Under the pieces are notes generated by a model. The model was not told the origin of the DNA. It did no database searches and saw only the letters and a program-made list of their open reading frames with translations. 64,000 bases of DNA, taken from positions 310,001-374,000 of the forward strand of contig JAWWNJ010000095.1 of assembly GCA_037176885.1 (NCBI GenBank), written 5' to 3'. Position 1 is the first letter of the stretch, and every line of letters starts with the position of its first letter. The position numbers and the translations under genes are program-made. This DNA is from Favolaschia claudopus (Eukaryota; Basidiomycota; Agaricomycetes; Agaricales; Mycenaceae). Below are positions 20,401 through 31,447 of this stretch, piece after piece.

Positions 20401-23400
20401 AGTGCGGTTGCAGCAGCAGCGGGCGGGGGCGTTGGCGGTGCTTGAGGGTGGGCAGCGGGAGGATAGGGAGAGGGAGAGAGATCCGGAGCACGAGGCGTTG
20501 AAGGCGAGGTTGGAGAGGGTGTTGGCTTCGGGTGATAGGACGACTTCGAGGGAGAGGACGAGTGCAAGCGGATTTACGGGAACGAGGAGCTCGTTGCCTG
20601 GGTCGGATTATTCTGCGTCGTCGGCTTCGTCAGGAGGGCAGGCGGGGCGGCGGATGAGTTTCGCCGCTAATACCTCGCCTTCGACCTCCGCTGGCGTCGT
20701 CAAGCCCTCCTCTGTTTCCACGAATCCCAATTCCAACCCCAATGCCCATGCGGAACGCACCATGACGACTACCCCGAGGCCGTATACGCCCACGCCCAAG
20801 ACGCCCATGCCGCCGAGGACGCCGACGCAGGGGAGTCCGAATTTACAACGCGGGAATGGGACGCAGGAGAGGACGCCGACGAAGAGAGGGATGGGGAGGA
20901 GGGGTGAGTTGGAGGTTGGTGTTGGTGTCGGTGTTGAGGTGCGTTGTCTTTGATTTGATCTTTCTTTCTTTCTGGTCGCTCGGTGTGTCGGCCGCGGGTA
21001 CGGGATCTGTGTGCGGTATCTTTGTTTTTTGTGGTCGGCCGACGAGGAGCTCGGATTTTTTGTCTCGTCTTGTCTCATCTCCTCGTTCCGAGGCCGGCTC
21101 CACCCTAAACTTTCTTTATCTCGCCTTCGCCGCGGATTGGCTTCGTTCCTTCTCCCCGACATCGTCTCTCATTCCTCCCGTCCTCTGTCTGCGTCTGCGT
21201 CTGTGTCTGTCTTCTCTTTCATGACTCTATTGTGCTATTCTTATCGATCGCGTCGGCGAGCACGTCGCTTTCGTTGAAAGTTTCTTTCGCAATCTTATCT
21301 TCATCTACATCTACATCTACCTTCTTGCACATCCTCATCGCCCATCTCCTCCCTCATCTGCTTCCCCCGTTTGCTGTTTTCTTCGAGGCGCTGGTGCTGG
21401 TGGGCGTTTATGGGTGTGGGTAGATCCGGCTCGCCATGCGCGGCGGGGCATATTCGGGGAAGTTCCGTATCGATCCTGCGTTGCCATTGGCTTGTTGGCG
21501 AGGTGTTCTTCTGTGGTTTCTATGTTGTCGTTCCTGTTTTTCTTGGTTCTGTGAAGAGGCAGAGCTCCTCGGACGACGATATCACGCATGTAGGAGTCCG
21601 AATCGGAGCCGGGGAGCAAAGGACGAGGATGAGACGGGGTGCTGTTTCTCGGCGCATCTAGGTTTTTCCATCTTCTAGACTACCCGTCTCCTCACTCCGA
21701 CCTCTTGCTCGGACTTTCACGGATATACAAGGAGTTTCTGCGGTACGATCACCTCACGCACGAACTTGCAACGGACTTTCGTAGCCGTTTGCCACATCGT
21801 GCGATCACACAGGATGATGATTGCTTGGATTCGGATTGGTATTCACATTCGCCGTCCTGTTGTGTTCCCGGTGGCGGGTCTGCTGGTTGGGACAGCACTC
21901 GAGCAAAAATCACAGTCATGATTTGAGCAGAATCCCAGTGACGAGGCATTTAATTTCCTGTCCCTTCGAATCTGCGCAATTGGCCGGGATGGGCTGTCAC
22001 TTGAATGACTGGCGTGTGTATTGCCCCCAGTGTTCTGCTTCTCGATCTTCTGCGTGGTGCAGTCTCGCTTTTCTGATCTACCTTTCTTCTCTGTGCTGTT
22101 TTGGGTTCGTGGTTTCGCAGCTGAGGCACAATCTTGCTGTGGTATAATGACCCCCACTCTCCTCCCCGCTGCCGTTGTCCCTCGCGGCGTCCGACAAGGG
22201 AGGACAGATCGTTGTCCTGCAGTTCCTAGGTCTTTTTTAATTCCCCTTGGATGACGCGAATCTTGACGACCAATCTTTTTTCCTAAAACGCTAAAACTCC
22301 CGTCCCGGCATTCCGACGTCGTGCCGTGTGGATGTAGATGAGAACGAGGCGTGGCGTTCGTTCTCACAATTGCCGATATACATACACCCCAGTTCCTTGC
22401 TTCTTTCTGGCCTTGTTTTTCTGTCGTCTCGCTTGTCAATCCATCCCCATCATCTAGGCGAGGCGAGGCTCTCACTCGCTTCTTTCATTGTCGCATCCCC
22501 ATCTTGCGGCTATCCTCTGTTAGCAGAGTACGCCTACATGATGAGCGAGATGATGACTGCTTCTGTACCGCGTACCCCTCAGCGTTCTACTCGTATTCCG
22601 CGCCCTGATACCCGCCGCACGACCAGTGACTCCCCGCTTTTCGTGAACACCGATTTCGGCCTTGATATTGTCTGTGTCTGCGCGTTACGGAACGTGTTTT
22701 ACTGACTATACTTTCCTTGGTTTGTAGGCCGCACAACAACATCTTTACCACCAAGAACTTCATCTTTCCCGCTCACCACGCCTGCCCCATTCGCCTCTTA
22801 CCCCACAACACCAATATCGCACGACCTCGCCTTCGCCGCGTGCATCACACCGCACGACCTCGCCGCGTTCCAGGACGCCGCACCGACCGTTGGAAGGTGG
22901 CGAGCTTCCGAGGAGGCACACGACCACCACCGTGCCTGGGTCGCCGGCACGGACGGAACGCGCGTCGGGGCACACGAGGCAGCGGTCGAGAACCGAGCCT
23001 GCCGCGCCTCCTTCAGCCAACCCCACGTCCAGTCCCCATGCCGCGTATGAGGTTGCTGGTGCACAGTACGAGTTGGCCGGCGAGCAGGACAGGGAGCGGG
23101 AGCGTGGGAGACGAGGACCGACGCACGCGAGGAAGAGCAGCGCGTATGCTGCATTGGCGGCGTTGAGTGGGTTGGGCGTCGGGCATCCTTCTGGTGGGCG
23201 ATCCATGTCAACCTCGCAGATTGCGCGCATGAATCCGAACGCGAATGGGTATCATCCGGTGAATGGACCTCCGACGCCTGGTAGCACACCCCCGCTGTCC
23301 GCTGATGTGCGAGATGGGAACGACAGCGGCACGTCAGAGTCGGAGGAGGATGTTGGGTCACACCATGATGGGTTGATGATTAGGCGGAAGGCTCGCAGTG

Positions 23401-23792
23401 AGAGTCGGGGCGGGAATGGCCGGTTGCTGACACCACCTGCGACGCCACCGCGTTGCTCGCTTCTTGTCGTTGCGGATGGGGACGGGGGCGAGGTGCATCC
23501 GAATCATACGCATAGGCATGCATCACCGGATGGTAGTTCGCCGAGACCCGCCTTCAATGCGCGCAAGGCGTCGGCGCAGTGCCGGCAATTAGAAGGGTAC
23601 GTGAGCTTTGCGGCAGTGGAGGGGCTCGGGGAGCCTCCTAGTCCAGGGCCAGACGGGGATTTGGGTGAGTCAATCCCGTCGTGCTCCTGGGATGTTACTA
23701 AACGATAAGCAGACGATGACGACGCGGCGAAGCACAAGCGCGGAAGTCTTGGGGCTGGTATCGTGGGTCTGTGGAAGGGCGGGTTCTGGTAA
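17447..23792 (+). CDS. Low-complexity Ser/Pro/Gln-rich protein of unknown function, 937 aa
   Basis: Seven exons keep one frame: 17447-17474, 17583-17858, 18101-18219, 19673-20903, 22527-22669, 22728-23664 and 23713-23792. The product is about 937 residues, largely disordered, with Gln runs, Ser/Pro clusters and short ordered islands: RSEQLLRDALRRGS, HEALKARLERVL, DSPLFVNTDFGLDI, AAQQHLYHQELHLSRS, LLTPPATPP, AFNARKASAQCRQLEGYV and a C-terminal GAGIVGLWKGGFW. The composition suggests a nuclear or regulatory protein, but I recognise no family. Two introns (18220-19672, 1,453 bp; 20904-22526, 1,623 bp) are about 25 times longer than the others in this window. The exon across 18101-18219 was chosen because it is the one that restores phase. 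Two adjacent genes instead of one remain possible, split at the second long intron. Confidence 0.6.
18540..19275 (+). repeat. Intronic tandem duplication, unit about 485 bp
   Basis: Within the 1.45-kb intron, the segment at about 18548-18800 recurs at about 19033-19270. Both copies contain the landmarks CGATTGGG, CGCGTGTCCTCCA, GAGCCGTGGCATT/CAGCCGTGGCATT, TTTCATGACTC and CCCCAGTCT in the same order. It has no convincing coding frame. Confidence 0.65.
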
Positions 23793-25947
23793 GCGGGACC
23801 GCTGCCGTTCACTCAACCTACTATGCCCCTTCGCCTTCTCCTCGCTCCCCGCTTGACGCGTCACTAGAGCTCCCTATGCCTCTATGCCCTATGCTTGTTT
23901 CCCTTATGTATCTCCTGTTCGGTTTCTTCGGTTGTTTGGGCTCATTTTCCTTGCTTGTTTTTCTGTCTCCGCAAATAATCATAACATAGATATTTTTCCT
24001 TTAACTTTTCCTCCCACTTGTACACATACGGCTGCCGCCTTTCTTCTCTGTATATACCTCTTTGCTCTTTTTTTCGGTACATTCTTTTCTTGACTTGGAT
24101 TTCTGGGTTTACAACAAATATTAGACCCTTGACTTGTATCGGGTATGCTTAAATCCTCCGCTTTCCTTCCCTCGCTGAATCGCTTCCACAGGTTTTTGGC
24201 TGTATGGTTTGCGGATTGGCAGAACAGCGAAGATGTTTCGGTCAGGTGAGCCACAGACGGCTCTCAATCCTGGGCGAGACTAACGGCTTATTGGCCTGTA
24301 AGGATCTCAATCGCGACGGGGATCTCATTTTCTGTGCCATTGAGCATAACAGTAAAACCGGCACACGACATGACATAGTACAACCCACGACAACTTCCTT
24401 GCCGGCAATTTTCCAGTACGAAGACGCTCTTCAAACAACGACGCGTTTATGACGTGCAGACATGTCGACCGCACCAGCAGACCATCTTGCATCACCGCAA
24501 ACGCGGAACTTGCGGCGAGACCGTTCCGTGACCGTTCCAAGCGGCCGTCACGCGCTGGGCTGCCGACATGCGGTCAAGGCATGCTTGCTTGTTGGGAGGG
24601 GCAACCATGGAGTTTGGCGACGTCGTGTCGTTGCGCCCTCGTCCTCGCCCAACTCTCGTGGTCGCCCCTGATTTATTAGCTGCCTCGACTTCGCCACCAT
24701 CCGCGTATTGGGTCTTTTTTCGCTTGCCCTTGCGTGTCTTCGGCCGCCGCAACCATTCTCGTCGGTTCTGTCTCCGGTGGCTTTCGCTCGCCCGGCTCTC
24801 GACCTCATTGATGGAAGGAAGGTTTGGCTGGGTATTCATCGTCTCACGGATTTCGCACACGCGGTTTCATTGCAAGAATGCCGTCGACGTGGCCGAATGA
24901 AGTTGGGCATTTACCAACCAGGCGTTTCAAATATACGTGTCCGTTCGGACAGGTTCGGACACGGTTTCATCTGCCCAGGTCGGCGTCGGAGATCCGCGCG
25001 TCCTCGTTCTTATTCATCCATGGGCCAGTCAACCTCGCTCATCTCCCGCATCCTTTGGCCGTCCGCTCCGCACTCCCCCACATTCCCTTCCACCCAAAAA
25101 ATAATACTTTAGCTCGCTAACATAAACATTATACTTACATAGACAGCCGGCGTGGATATACACGACGTCGGCACCTGGTTACTGCCAGTAGTACGATAGG
25201 TACACACTCAACTGGCTAGGAGGGAAGAAAGGAAGAATCGAAATATAAAATGTATTATATCTTGTGCAATCGTCTCGCTTGAAATGTTATGTTTCCACAA
25301 AGAAAGTGCATCAAGTGGCAGGTATCGATATGGTTAACGTTGAAGTCAATATATGCTCACCAATTTTCGGTGACCCACGCCTCTGCCAGGTGGTGGTCCG
25401 GAAGGATGAGCATTGAGCAAGCGTAAACAACGCGTAAACCGAAGAAACAATCCCGTGATGCGTGACCGTTCCGAGTCATCTTTTTCGCAAACTGCCAACT
25501 GGTCTCAACTGGTTCAACACAGTTTTTGCCACAGTCTGCCCTTCTTTCCGCAAGCATCCGTCTAGCTCATTTGGCGCAGATGGAATTCTAGAGCCGTCCA
25601 ACCAGCCGACCTTGGTGAGGCTTGGTCTTTGTATGACCTGATTCTCGCAATCAAGTATTTATCGAGAGAATCAAGCGACTCGCGAGGTAGTCCGAAAGAG
25701 GTTGTACATACTACTTTATCCTCTGGTGTCTGCTAATCAGGCTGTGTTCTAAGCCTCTATGTCTTCTTCACTCATTCGATTCACCAGAATTCTCACTGGC
25801 GCGGATCAGCCAGCTGTACAAGGTGGGAATCGGTGAGAACGTTGCCTCTTCGGAGCATTCCACTCATCTAACAACATGATGACGATTGGTCACCCAAGCA
25901 TATAAAACCGTTGAGGCGTATGCACGATTCGTCTCCACCACATAACC
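23793..25947. other. Intergenic region
   Basis: About 2.1 kb between the low-complexity protein gene and the PEBP gene. All reading frames are short or of odd composition. A clear TATA-like box ends the region. I see no RNA gene or transposon ends. Confidence 0.5.
25901..25907 (+). promoter_or_regulatory. TATA box of the PEBP-like gene
   Basis: TATAAAA lies 41 bp before the start codon at 25948, in the context CAAGCATATAAAACCG. The short distance implies a short 5' leader. Confidence 0.5.
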
Positions 25948-26747
25948 ATGCATCTATCCAGCGCTATCGTTTCACTGGCTTTCGCTTTCCTCGCCCTTGG
26001 CCAAGATGTCTCCATCGCAGCTGTGAAAAAAGCCTTCACCAATGCAAACGTACGCTAGATTCGTCGAAGACCCACAGCGACCCTGTCATCTCATTGACAT
26101 TGAACCAGATCCCGACCGACTTGGACATCGTCTTCGAGCCTACTGCCCTACTTGAGGTCTCGCTGCCCCAGACCGCCGGCCCGCCCATAACCCTTCACGC
26201 GGGAATTCATGTACCTCGAAACGGTGCGTTCCGCATGCTCACCCACTCACGATCGCCCTGAAAGAGACATTCCGCAGACACGGCTGGACCCCCGACGTTC
26301 CACGTCGCAGGGAATGTGGGAAAGGGTCCCTTCGTTGTGGCAACCGTGGACCCCGACGCTCCCACCCCGCAAGCTCCCACGAGCGCGCAAATTCGCCACT
26401 TCCTCGGCGGCAACTTCGTCTTGAACAACGGCGGTCTTCTCGTCAACTCCACGCCAGCGATCTCCGAATTCCGTCAGCCAACTCCTCCCGCGGGCTCCGA
26501 CGCGCATCGGTGAGTTCTCCGTTCGTGTACACAGAGTTACAGTAGATTTGATTTTCGACGAATACGTTCCTTCTTTCTTTTCAGGTACATTTTCTTGCTG
26601 TTCAAGCAATCGCCGGCGTTCGCAACTCAGACCCTCGTCAATTCATCGACGCCCGTCCAATTGTTCAACATCAGCCAGTTTGCGTCGGCGGTGGATTTGG
26701 GGAACCCCATCGCGGGGACATTCATGCTCGTGGCGCCTGCGGCCTGA
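25948..26747 (+). CDS. Secreted phosphatidylethanolamine-binding-like (PEBP) protein, 203 aa
   Basis: Four exons fit: 25948-26049, 26109-26223, 26278-26509 and 26585-26747. The product begins with a signal peptide (LSSAIVSLAFAFLALGQ), so it is probably secreted. It then shows the two PEBP ligand-pocket motifs: ATVDPDAPTP (DPDxP, residues about 97-101) and, across the last junction, GSDAHR followed by YIFLLFKQ (the GxHR motif). Length and motif order fit the PEBP family (Tfs1/carboxypeptidase Y inhibitor, FT/RKIP), whose members bind phospholipids or inhibit proteases and kinases. The target here is unknown. All introns are 51-75 nt with standard borders. Confidence 0.85.
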
Positions 26748-27091
26748 TCCTTCTGCATGACCCGTATATATAGACAGTGGGTCCTACGGTTCACAGTTTG
26801 ACTTGTAGTTTCCCAGTTCAATGGAACGATTTTGTGCTTTGTCCCATCTGAAAAACCATCTCGTTCAACACTTGATCAAGATACTTACTATGTACACATG
26901 TATGAAGTTTACGGGGACCACTTCCGCACAATCAATCAGTCAAGAATAACTTGTCGCTGGATATTTGGGCCCATTCTGAATTTAAACCAATTTTGCGGAG
27001 ACATATCCGACATCAAGACACTGCATAGAAAGACAAGAGCGGCTCGTTGAACAAACAACTTCGGAAAAAATTCACAACTAGACAAACGTGC
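26748..27091. other. Convergent 3' intergenic region
   Basis: This stretch separates the PEBP gene from the end of the convergent MYND gene. It should hold the two 3' untranslated regions. Nothing else is visible. Confidence 0.5.
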
Positions 27092-28747
27092 TTACGGTCT
27101 TCTGAACGGGTCCATATTTTGGCGCTGCTGCATCTCCTTGACGGCCAAGTGAAGCTCGTCGAAAAGATATTCCTTCTTCAGCTGCGCTACTATCACGTTG
27201 GGCGTGGTGCCAAGCTCGATAGCGCCTTCGCTACCAATGCTCATCCAGCAAAGAAAGTGAGCCATGATTGCGATACTTTCTCGATCCCCCGTGGTCATGG
27301 CTTTCTCCCGGCATTTTCGGAAACGAGGTTGCGCCTCGTCGTCGGGATAGGCTATGAAGTTTTCATGCACGGGCCCGGTGATGATATAGTCGTATTGTGG
27401 GGATCTGTTAAGCCGTTCGATCTGGGTGGTGAGTAGAAGCGAACGCTTGTAGTTTCCGATTGCGGGCCCGATGATGGGCGCCTGGGAAGGAGGGTTTGGT
27501 GGAGTGCCCGGCACTGTCAGCGGCGCATCGGGCGAATGAAGCCCAGCTTCAGTGCCAGCGTGAATAGGCGCCATTTCTTTGACGGGCGTGCGGGCATGCG
27601 TGAGTTTGGGCTTCGAGACGCTGTCGAAGCTGAGAGGTTTCCCGCAAACCTGCTTGTGATTACTCTTCCAATCCGCAACCTGACATTGTCTTTGAAGGAG
27701 AACATGAGCAAACAGTTTACCCCAACAAACCGGAAAGAATTGAACGGACGTTGAACAGTACACAACCTCCCGTTTCATATTTTCCCAACACTTCTTACAG
27801 CGCGGATACTTCTCCGTTCCGGTGTTTGCCTTCATACAGCCTACGAACGTACAATGCTCTTTGCGATCTTTCTGGCGATCTTGCCATGCCGCTTTGTTTT
27901 CTTTGGCGTACGCTTTCGCGCCAGATTTTCCGAGCATCATCTTAGTGAAAGCCTCAATATCGGATTTTTGTAGCACCGCGGACTGGGGATTGCGTTTCTT
28001 GCTGAACTTTGGTACGTTGTATGTGGGCAGATCCTCGCCCATGAACGACTTGAGTGTATATTGGACAACATGAACTATGGAGAAAGTTAGATCGTTCTCG
28101 TTGCAATACGTACAATGACTCGACCCACATATCAGTTTGGATCTCAACACCAGAATGGTACCGAGGGCTAACTTTTCGCTGTCAGACGCACCCGACTGCT
28201 TCTGCTGCTCCGCATATGCATCCCAAACCGGGTCGGGAATGTAATTCGGCGCGTCTAAGAGGTCCGAATACTTCCTTCCGTTCGCTGGCATCACCAGAGA
28301 GCTGAGCCATTCCAGGACAATTTCCCCGTTCGCTCTGAGGCGCGAGAGCTGGAAATCACGACCACAATAGATACGTGCGTCGTGCAAGTTTTTTGCAATA
28401 GAACAAGCATTCGAAAGACCGATGAGGATATGCTTTTCGCGCACAGCGGGATCGGCTTCTGTCCACTTGCTCTGCAAACCGCCCGATAGATATCGCAGAG
28501 TGTCGGGTGCCAAAGCCAGCTCGAGAGCGACTAAGGAGCCGAGGAATCCTTGATACTGGAGCATCGATGCATCCATACCGTCTGATTCCAAGGCGAGCTG
28601 CATGGCGCTGGACTGGACGAATTGAGCGGCAGAGACGTGCTTGAATTGATTTGTGAGTTTTTCCCATTCTGAGTTCCATTTCATGGGATCTTGCAAGGCG
28701 GTGTGCATTCCCGGTAGGAGGAAAGGAACCTGAGCGTACTGCGCCAT
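27092..28747 (-). CDS. MYND-type zinc finger protein, 531 aa
   Basis: Two exons: 28747-27750 and 27689-27092, with a 60-nt intron (GTCCGT...AAAG) that falls inside the MYND finger. Splicing is required to complete the finger: upstream HCTFVGCMKANT and RCKKCWENMKREVVYCS, downstream CQVADWKSNHKQVCG, giving the C-x2-C / C-x2-C / YCS-x-x-CQ / H-x3-C pattern. MYND fingers are protein-interaction modules that bind Pro-rich motifs. The N-terminal 300 residues are helical with no motif I know; the C-terminal part contains a Pro-rich stretch (PGTPPNPPSQAP). MYND proteins of this architecture are very numerous in Agaricomycetes. A decayed copy of its middle portion lies upstream at 29190-29520. Confidence 0.85.
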   Translation of the reverse strand: MAQYAQVPFLLPGMHTALQDPMKWNSEWEKLTNQFKHVSAAQFVQSSAMQLALESDGMDASMLQYQGFLGSLVALELALAPDTLRYLSGGLQSKWTEADPAVREKHILIGLSNACSIAKNLHDARIYCGRDFQLSRLRANGEIVLEWLSSLVMPANGRKYSDLLDAPNYIPDPVWDAYAEQQKQSGASDSEKLALGTILVLRSKLICGSSHCTYCNENDLTFSIVHVVQYTLKSFMGEDLPTYNVPKFSKKRNPQSAVLQKSDIEAFTKMMLGKSGAKAYAKENKAAWQDRQKDRKEHCTFVGCMKANTGTEKYPRCKKCWENMKREVVYCSTSVQFFPVCWGKLFAHVLLQRQCQVADWKSNHKQVCGKPLSFDSVSKPKLTHARTPVKEMAPIHAGTEAGLHSPDAPLTVPGTPPNPPSQAPIIGPAIGNYKRSLLLTTQIERLNRSPQYDYIITGPVHENFIAYPDDEAQPRFRKCREKAMTTGDRESIAIMAHFLCWMSIGSEGAIELGTTPNVIVAQLKKEYLFDELHLAVKEMQQRQNMDPFRRP

Positions 28748-29189
28748 TGGCTGTTGTGTCTCAAGTCAGTTTGAGGTGGAGACACGACTCGTGTTGCTGG
28801 TGGTGCGTCACAAAGGAACAGAACACAAATATTGGCACACAATTACGGCACATTTGCGAAATTGTCAAAAAAACTTGCAAAAAACCGTTAAGAAATGCGA
28901 CGACGCTTGCTAATGCGAAATATTCTATGGAAGTCCATGAACTTCATACTCTCACTGTAATAAAATCAGATATGCGTTCGGATTGTTCAGATCTGAGTCA
29001 GACGCCGCGGCTGTCGCATTTCTTTTAGTTATGTTCAACGAATTTGTCAAGGCGAAGACAAAAGCATACACGACGTGATATACAAGACACCAGGTATTGA
29101 TTCACGGGATCACTGGAATCAGCTGAGGACTGCTGAGGACAACTTGCCTGTGAATAAGTATTGCCGACGTCAAAGTTTGCACACTTTTG

Positions 29190-29520
29190 CCGGGAGACAC
29201 CTCGTAATTTGGCGCTCCGTGAACGCTGCGATATCTTCTTTCGCCGCAGCTTTGGCGCCTTTTCGTCCGAGCATTTGCTCGGCCACAGCCGCAAGCTCCT
29301 CTGAGGAAACCAAAGGTTGTGAATGCACTTTCTTGTTGTACTTCTGAACGACGATCTCGGGTCATTCGTCGCCCGCGAAAGACCTTATAGTATACTGCAT
29401 GAAGTGGCCTAAACGAAGGGCCAGGTCATCGAAGTCTCCCGCAGTGGAAGAATAGGTCGACATACAAAGAAGCTTTGATCGCAAGACAAGGATATTTCGA
29501 ACTCCGAGGGCCAATTTAAA
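29190..29520 (-). pseudogene. Decayed copy of the MYND protein gene
   Basis: Read on the minus strand, the segment encodes LALGVRNILVLRSKLLC, then FMQYTIRSFAGDE followed by an in-frame TGA, then AEQMLGRKGAKAAAKEDIAA. These align in order with LALGTILVLRSKLIC, VVQYTLKSFMGED and MMLGKSGAKAYAKEN of the intact MYND protein at 27092-28747. The finger itself is missing. It abuts the stop codon of the AKAP7-like gene. It is a truncated duplicate and probably non-functional. Confidence 0.7.
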
Positions 29521-30684
29521 TTATTTGCTACCTATAGGAATAGATGCTACACTGACATACTCGTTCTCAGGCCCATGACTGCCCATTTTACACAGCTGGA
29601 TCTCGGAAATCGCCCAGGTGCCAAAATCGACGGGGATTGATTTCAAGTTGTCCTGGACCGACAATTGATGAGAGGAATTAGGGTCAGAACTTGAAGGGCG
29701 CTCTGACAATGCTTGTTGGAATATTTCATGATACGAGAACGCGCGGGGGATGCGACGAGGTTTGCGATGGCTCGCGTTGATGAGGGTACAGTGCAGCTAA
29801 TAATAAATAATCATTCAAAATTCATCAACACGCGATTCTGGAATTGGGGATGGGGAATCAACATACAACCGCTGGTCGAGAGGGCTCCAAGATGAACCCC
29901 TCCTGCCGAAATCTCTGCGCCACCAGATCTAGTAAGTATTGAAAAAAACTCCACTCAGTCTTTCTTTCTTTATTAGCTTGACCGTAAAATTCCGTTACAC
30001 ACCGAAAACGCGGAGGACTTTATCTTTTTCCTCAGTCACCGTGTCACTTGGGCCAACATAGAGCACGCCGGCTTGCTGACGTTGTGTTTTGAGGACGCCC
30101 ATTTTGTCGAGTGGTAGGCGCAGAGCCTCGTCGGATATGGCGTTGATATCGGGAGCGAGTGTTTGTAGGAGAGCAATCGCGTCGGAGACCGTTCTGACTC
30201 TGGAGTTGGAGTTGGAATCATCCGATATTAACGAAGACGGAGCGGGAGAGGACTCCGTCGATGTCGATGAGAGGGCCATGACGCCGATGGTAAGATGGAG
30301 TCTTCGTGGGTCGACGAGTATGGATTGGTCGATACCTTCGATCACGGGGGCGTCTCCATCGGGAGAGCTAGAGAGAATTTTGCTGTGAAAGTCCCGTATC
30401 CTGCTGCGCAGCGTAGGATGGTGACCCTGCGATGATTGAACTTGCATTGAGTTTCTAATTCCGCGTGGAAGGAGGGGAGGAATGTATACCAGAGGAAACG
30501 ATAGGACTGTACGCAAATGGTAAGATTATTCATTTCGGCGAAGTTTAGTCAGTGCTACAGGCATACAGTGCGTGGGTCGCGGTATGTCCGATTTCGTTGC
30601 ACGGGGTGCTTTAGGGCGGCGTGGACGACCCCGTGATGAGGAGGTGGTAGCAGAGACCTCTGTTTTCGGCGGGATTGTAGCCAT
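29521..30684 (-). CDS. AKAP7/ASCC1-like 2H phosphoesterase, 298 aa
   Basis: Five exons keep phase: 30684-30567, a 17-nt micro-exon 30506-30490, 30426-30003, 29928-29867 and 29796-29521. The start at 30684 (MATIPPKTEV) is the first true ATG of the frame. The fold is that of the 2H (2',5' RNA ligase-like) superfamily with both catalytic motifs: RRLHLTIGVMAL (first HxT, residue about 89) and LHCTLIN (second HxT, about 209). Flanking motifs PRPTHFL, LPLDKMGVL and EIQLCKMGS match the AKAP7_NLS/ASCC1-type family. Members hydrolyse cyclic phosphates or 2',5'-linked nucleotides, or act in transcription and repair complexes; which applies here is unknown. The micro-exon is needed to build THFLSFPLGHHP. 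Confidence 0.85.
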
Positions 30685-31447
30685 CAATGCACTTGAATGC
30701 CTTTCCACTTATCGAACGGGTATGAACGGTGCCAGATCTGTTTAGTGCATTTGTACTTACAAAATGACGTTCGCGCTTGTAGTGAGGTGGCAAATCGGAA
30801 AGGCAAAGGAAGAGAGACCATAAAAGGTAAGAACGTTGAAAACAAACATATCATCACAAAGAATTTCTGGAGAATTTCGCTCAATAAATACACGTGACCT
30901 TTAATTTTTTCCGACAAATCTCCAAATTCCGCTAAAATCGAGAAAAAAAATATTGGCGGGTTCCCCAGAAATCGGGTGTGACGCGTGACATACGGATTGG
31001 ACGAAATTCTACAGTTGTTCATCTTTAACGACGTCCTTCATACGTCGAAGAACCCACTGCCAGCAAACTCTCCAAACATTACGAGCTGGGGCTGAGTACA
31101 CATGCGCGCGAATTGTCCGATGCGCTTTCCGGGCTCCTCTCAAGCTTTACAAACGTTTTCACTTCGGAGCATATGCTAGCCGGGTCACGGATCCTCCTTT
31201 CTACCCACAAATGGCTCAACCTTCACCGGAACGCGGGGGCCGATCTGATAGTCGCGCTGCCGTCGGCGATCTACCCCTTCTCTTGCTCGAATTCGAAGGT
31301 CATTTGGCCCCCGAAGTTTCCCAATCACGCAATGCACTTGTCTTCAATTTTGACTCAGCGACGTCATAAATACTCGCCGCCGTCTCTCTTCGTTGTCTCG
31401 CTATCGATATCTCTCTCGTCGTCGTTTTCCTCCAAACCAATTGCAAG
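30685..31447. other. Divergent promoter region between AKAP7-like and asparagine synthetase genes
   Basis: About 760 bp between divergent start codons. It contains a GCN4-type TGACTCA and a CCAAT near the asparagine synthetase start. Short ORFs in it have no coding character. Confidence 0.5.
31351..31357 (+). promoter_or_regulatory. TGACTCA (GCN4/CPC1-type) site upstream of asparagine synthetase
   Basis: A perfect TGACTCA lies 91 bp before the start codon, with CCAAT at 31321 and an ATAAATA run at 31366. In fungi TGACTCA is the binding site of the bZIP activator of general amino-acid control, which induces amino-acid biosynthetic genes including asparagine synthetase. The function is inferred from the motif and its position. 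Confidence 0.5.

Noticed and set aside
24204..25120. Cluster of overlapping ORFs on both strands
   Set aside because: No splice-consistent model, no recognisable motif, and composition shared by all frames.
29521..29709. Assigning the 62-aa minus-strand ORF to the decayed MYND copy
   Set aside because: It joins in phase to the upstream exons of the AKAP7-like gene and supplies the second HxT motif and the KMGS motif of that family.
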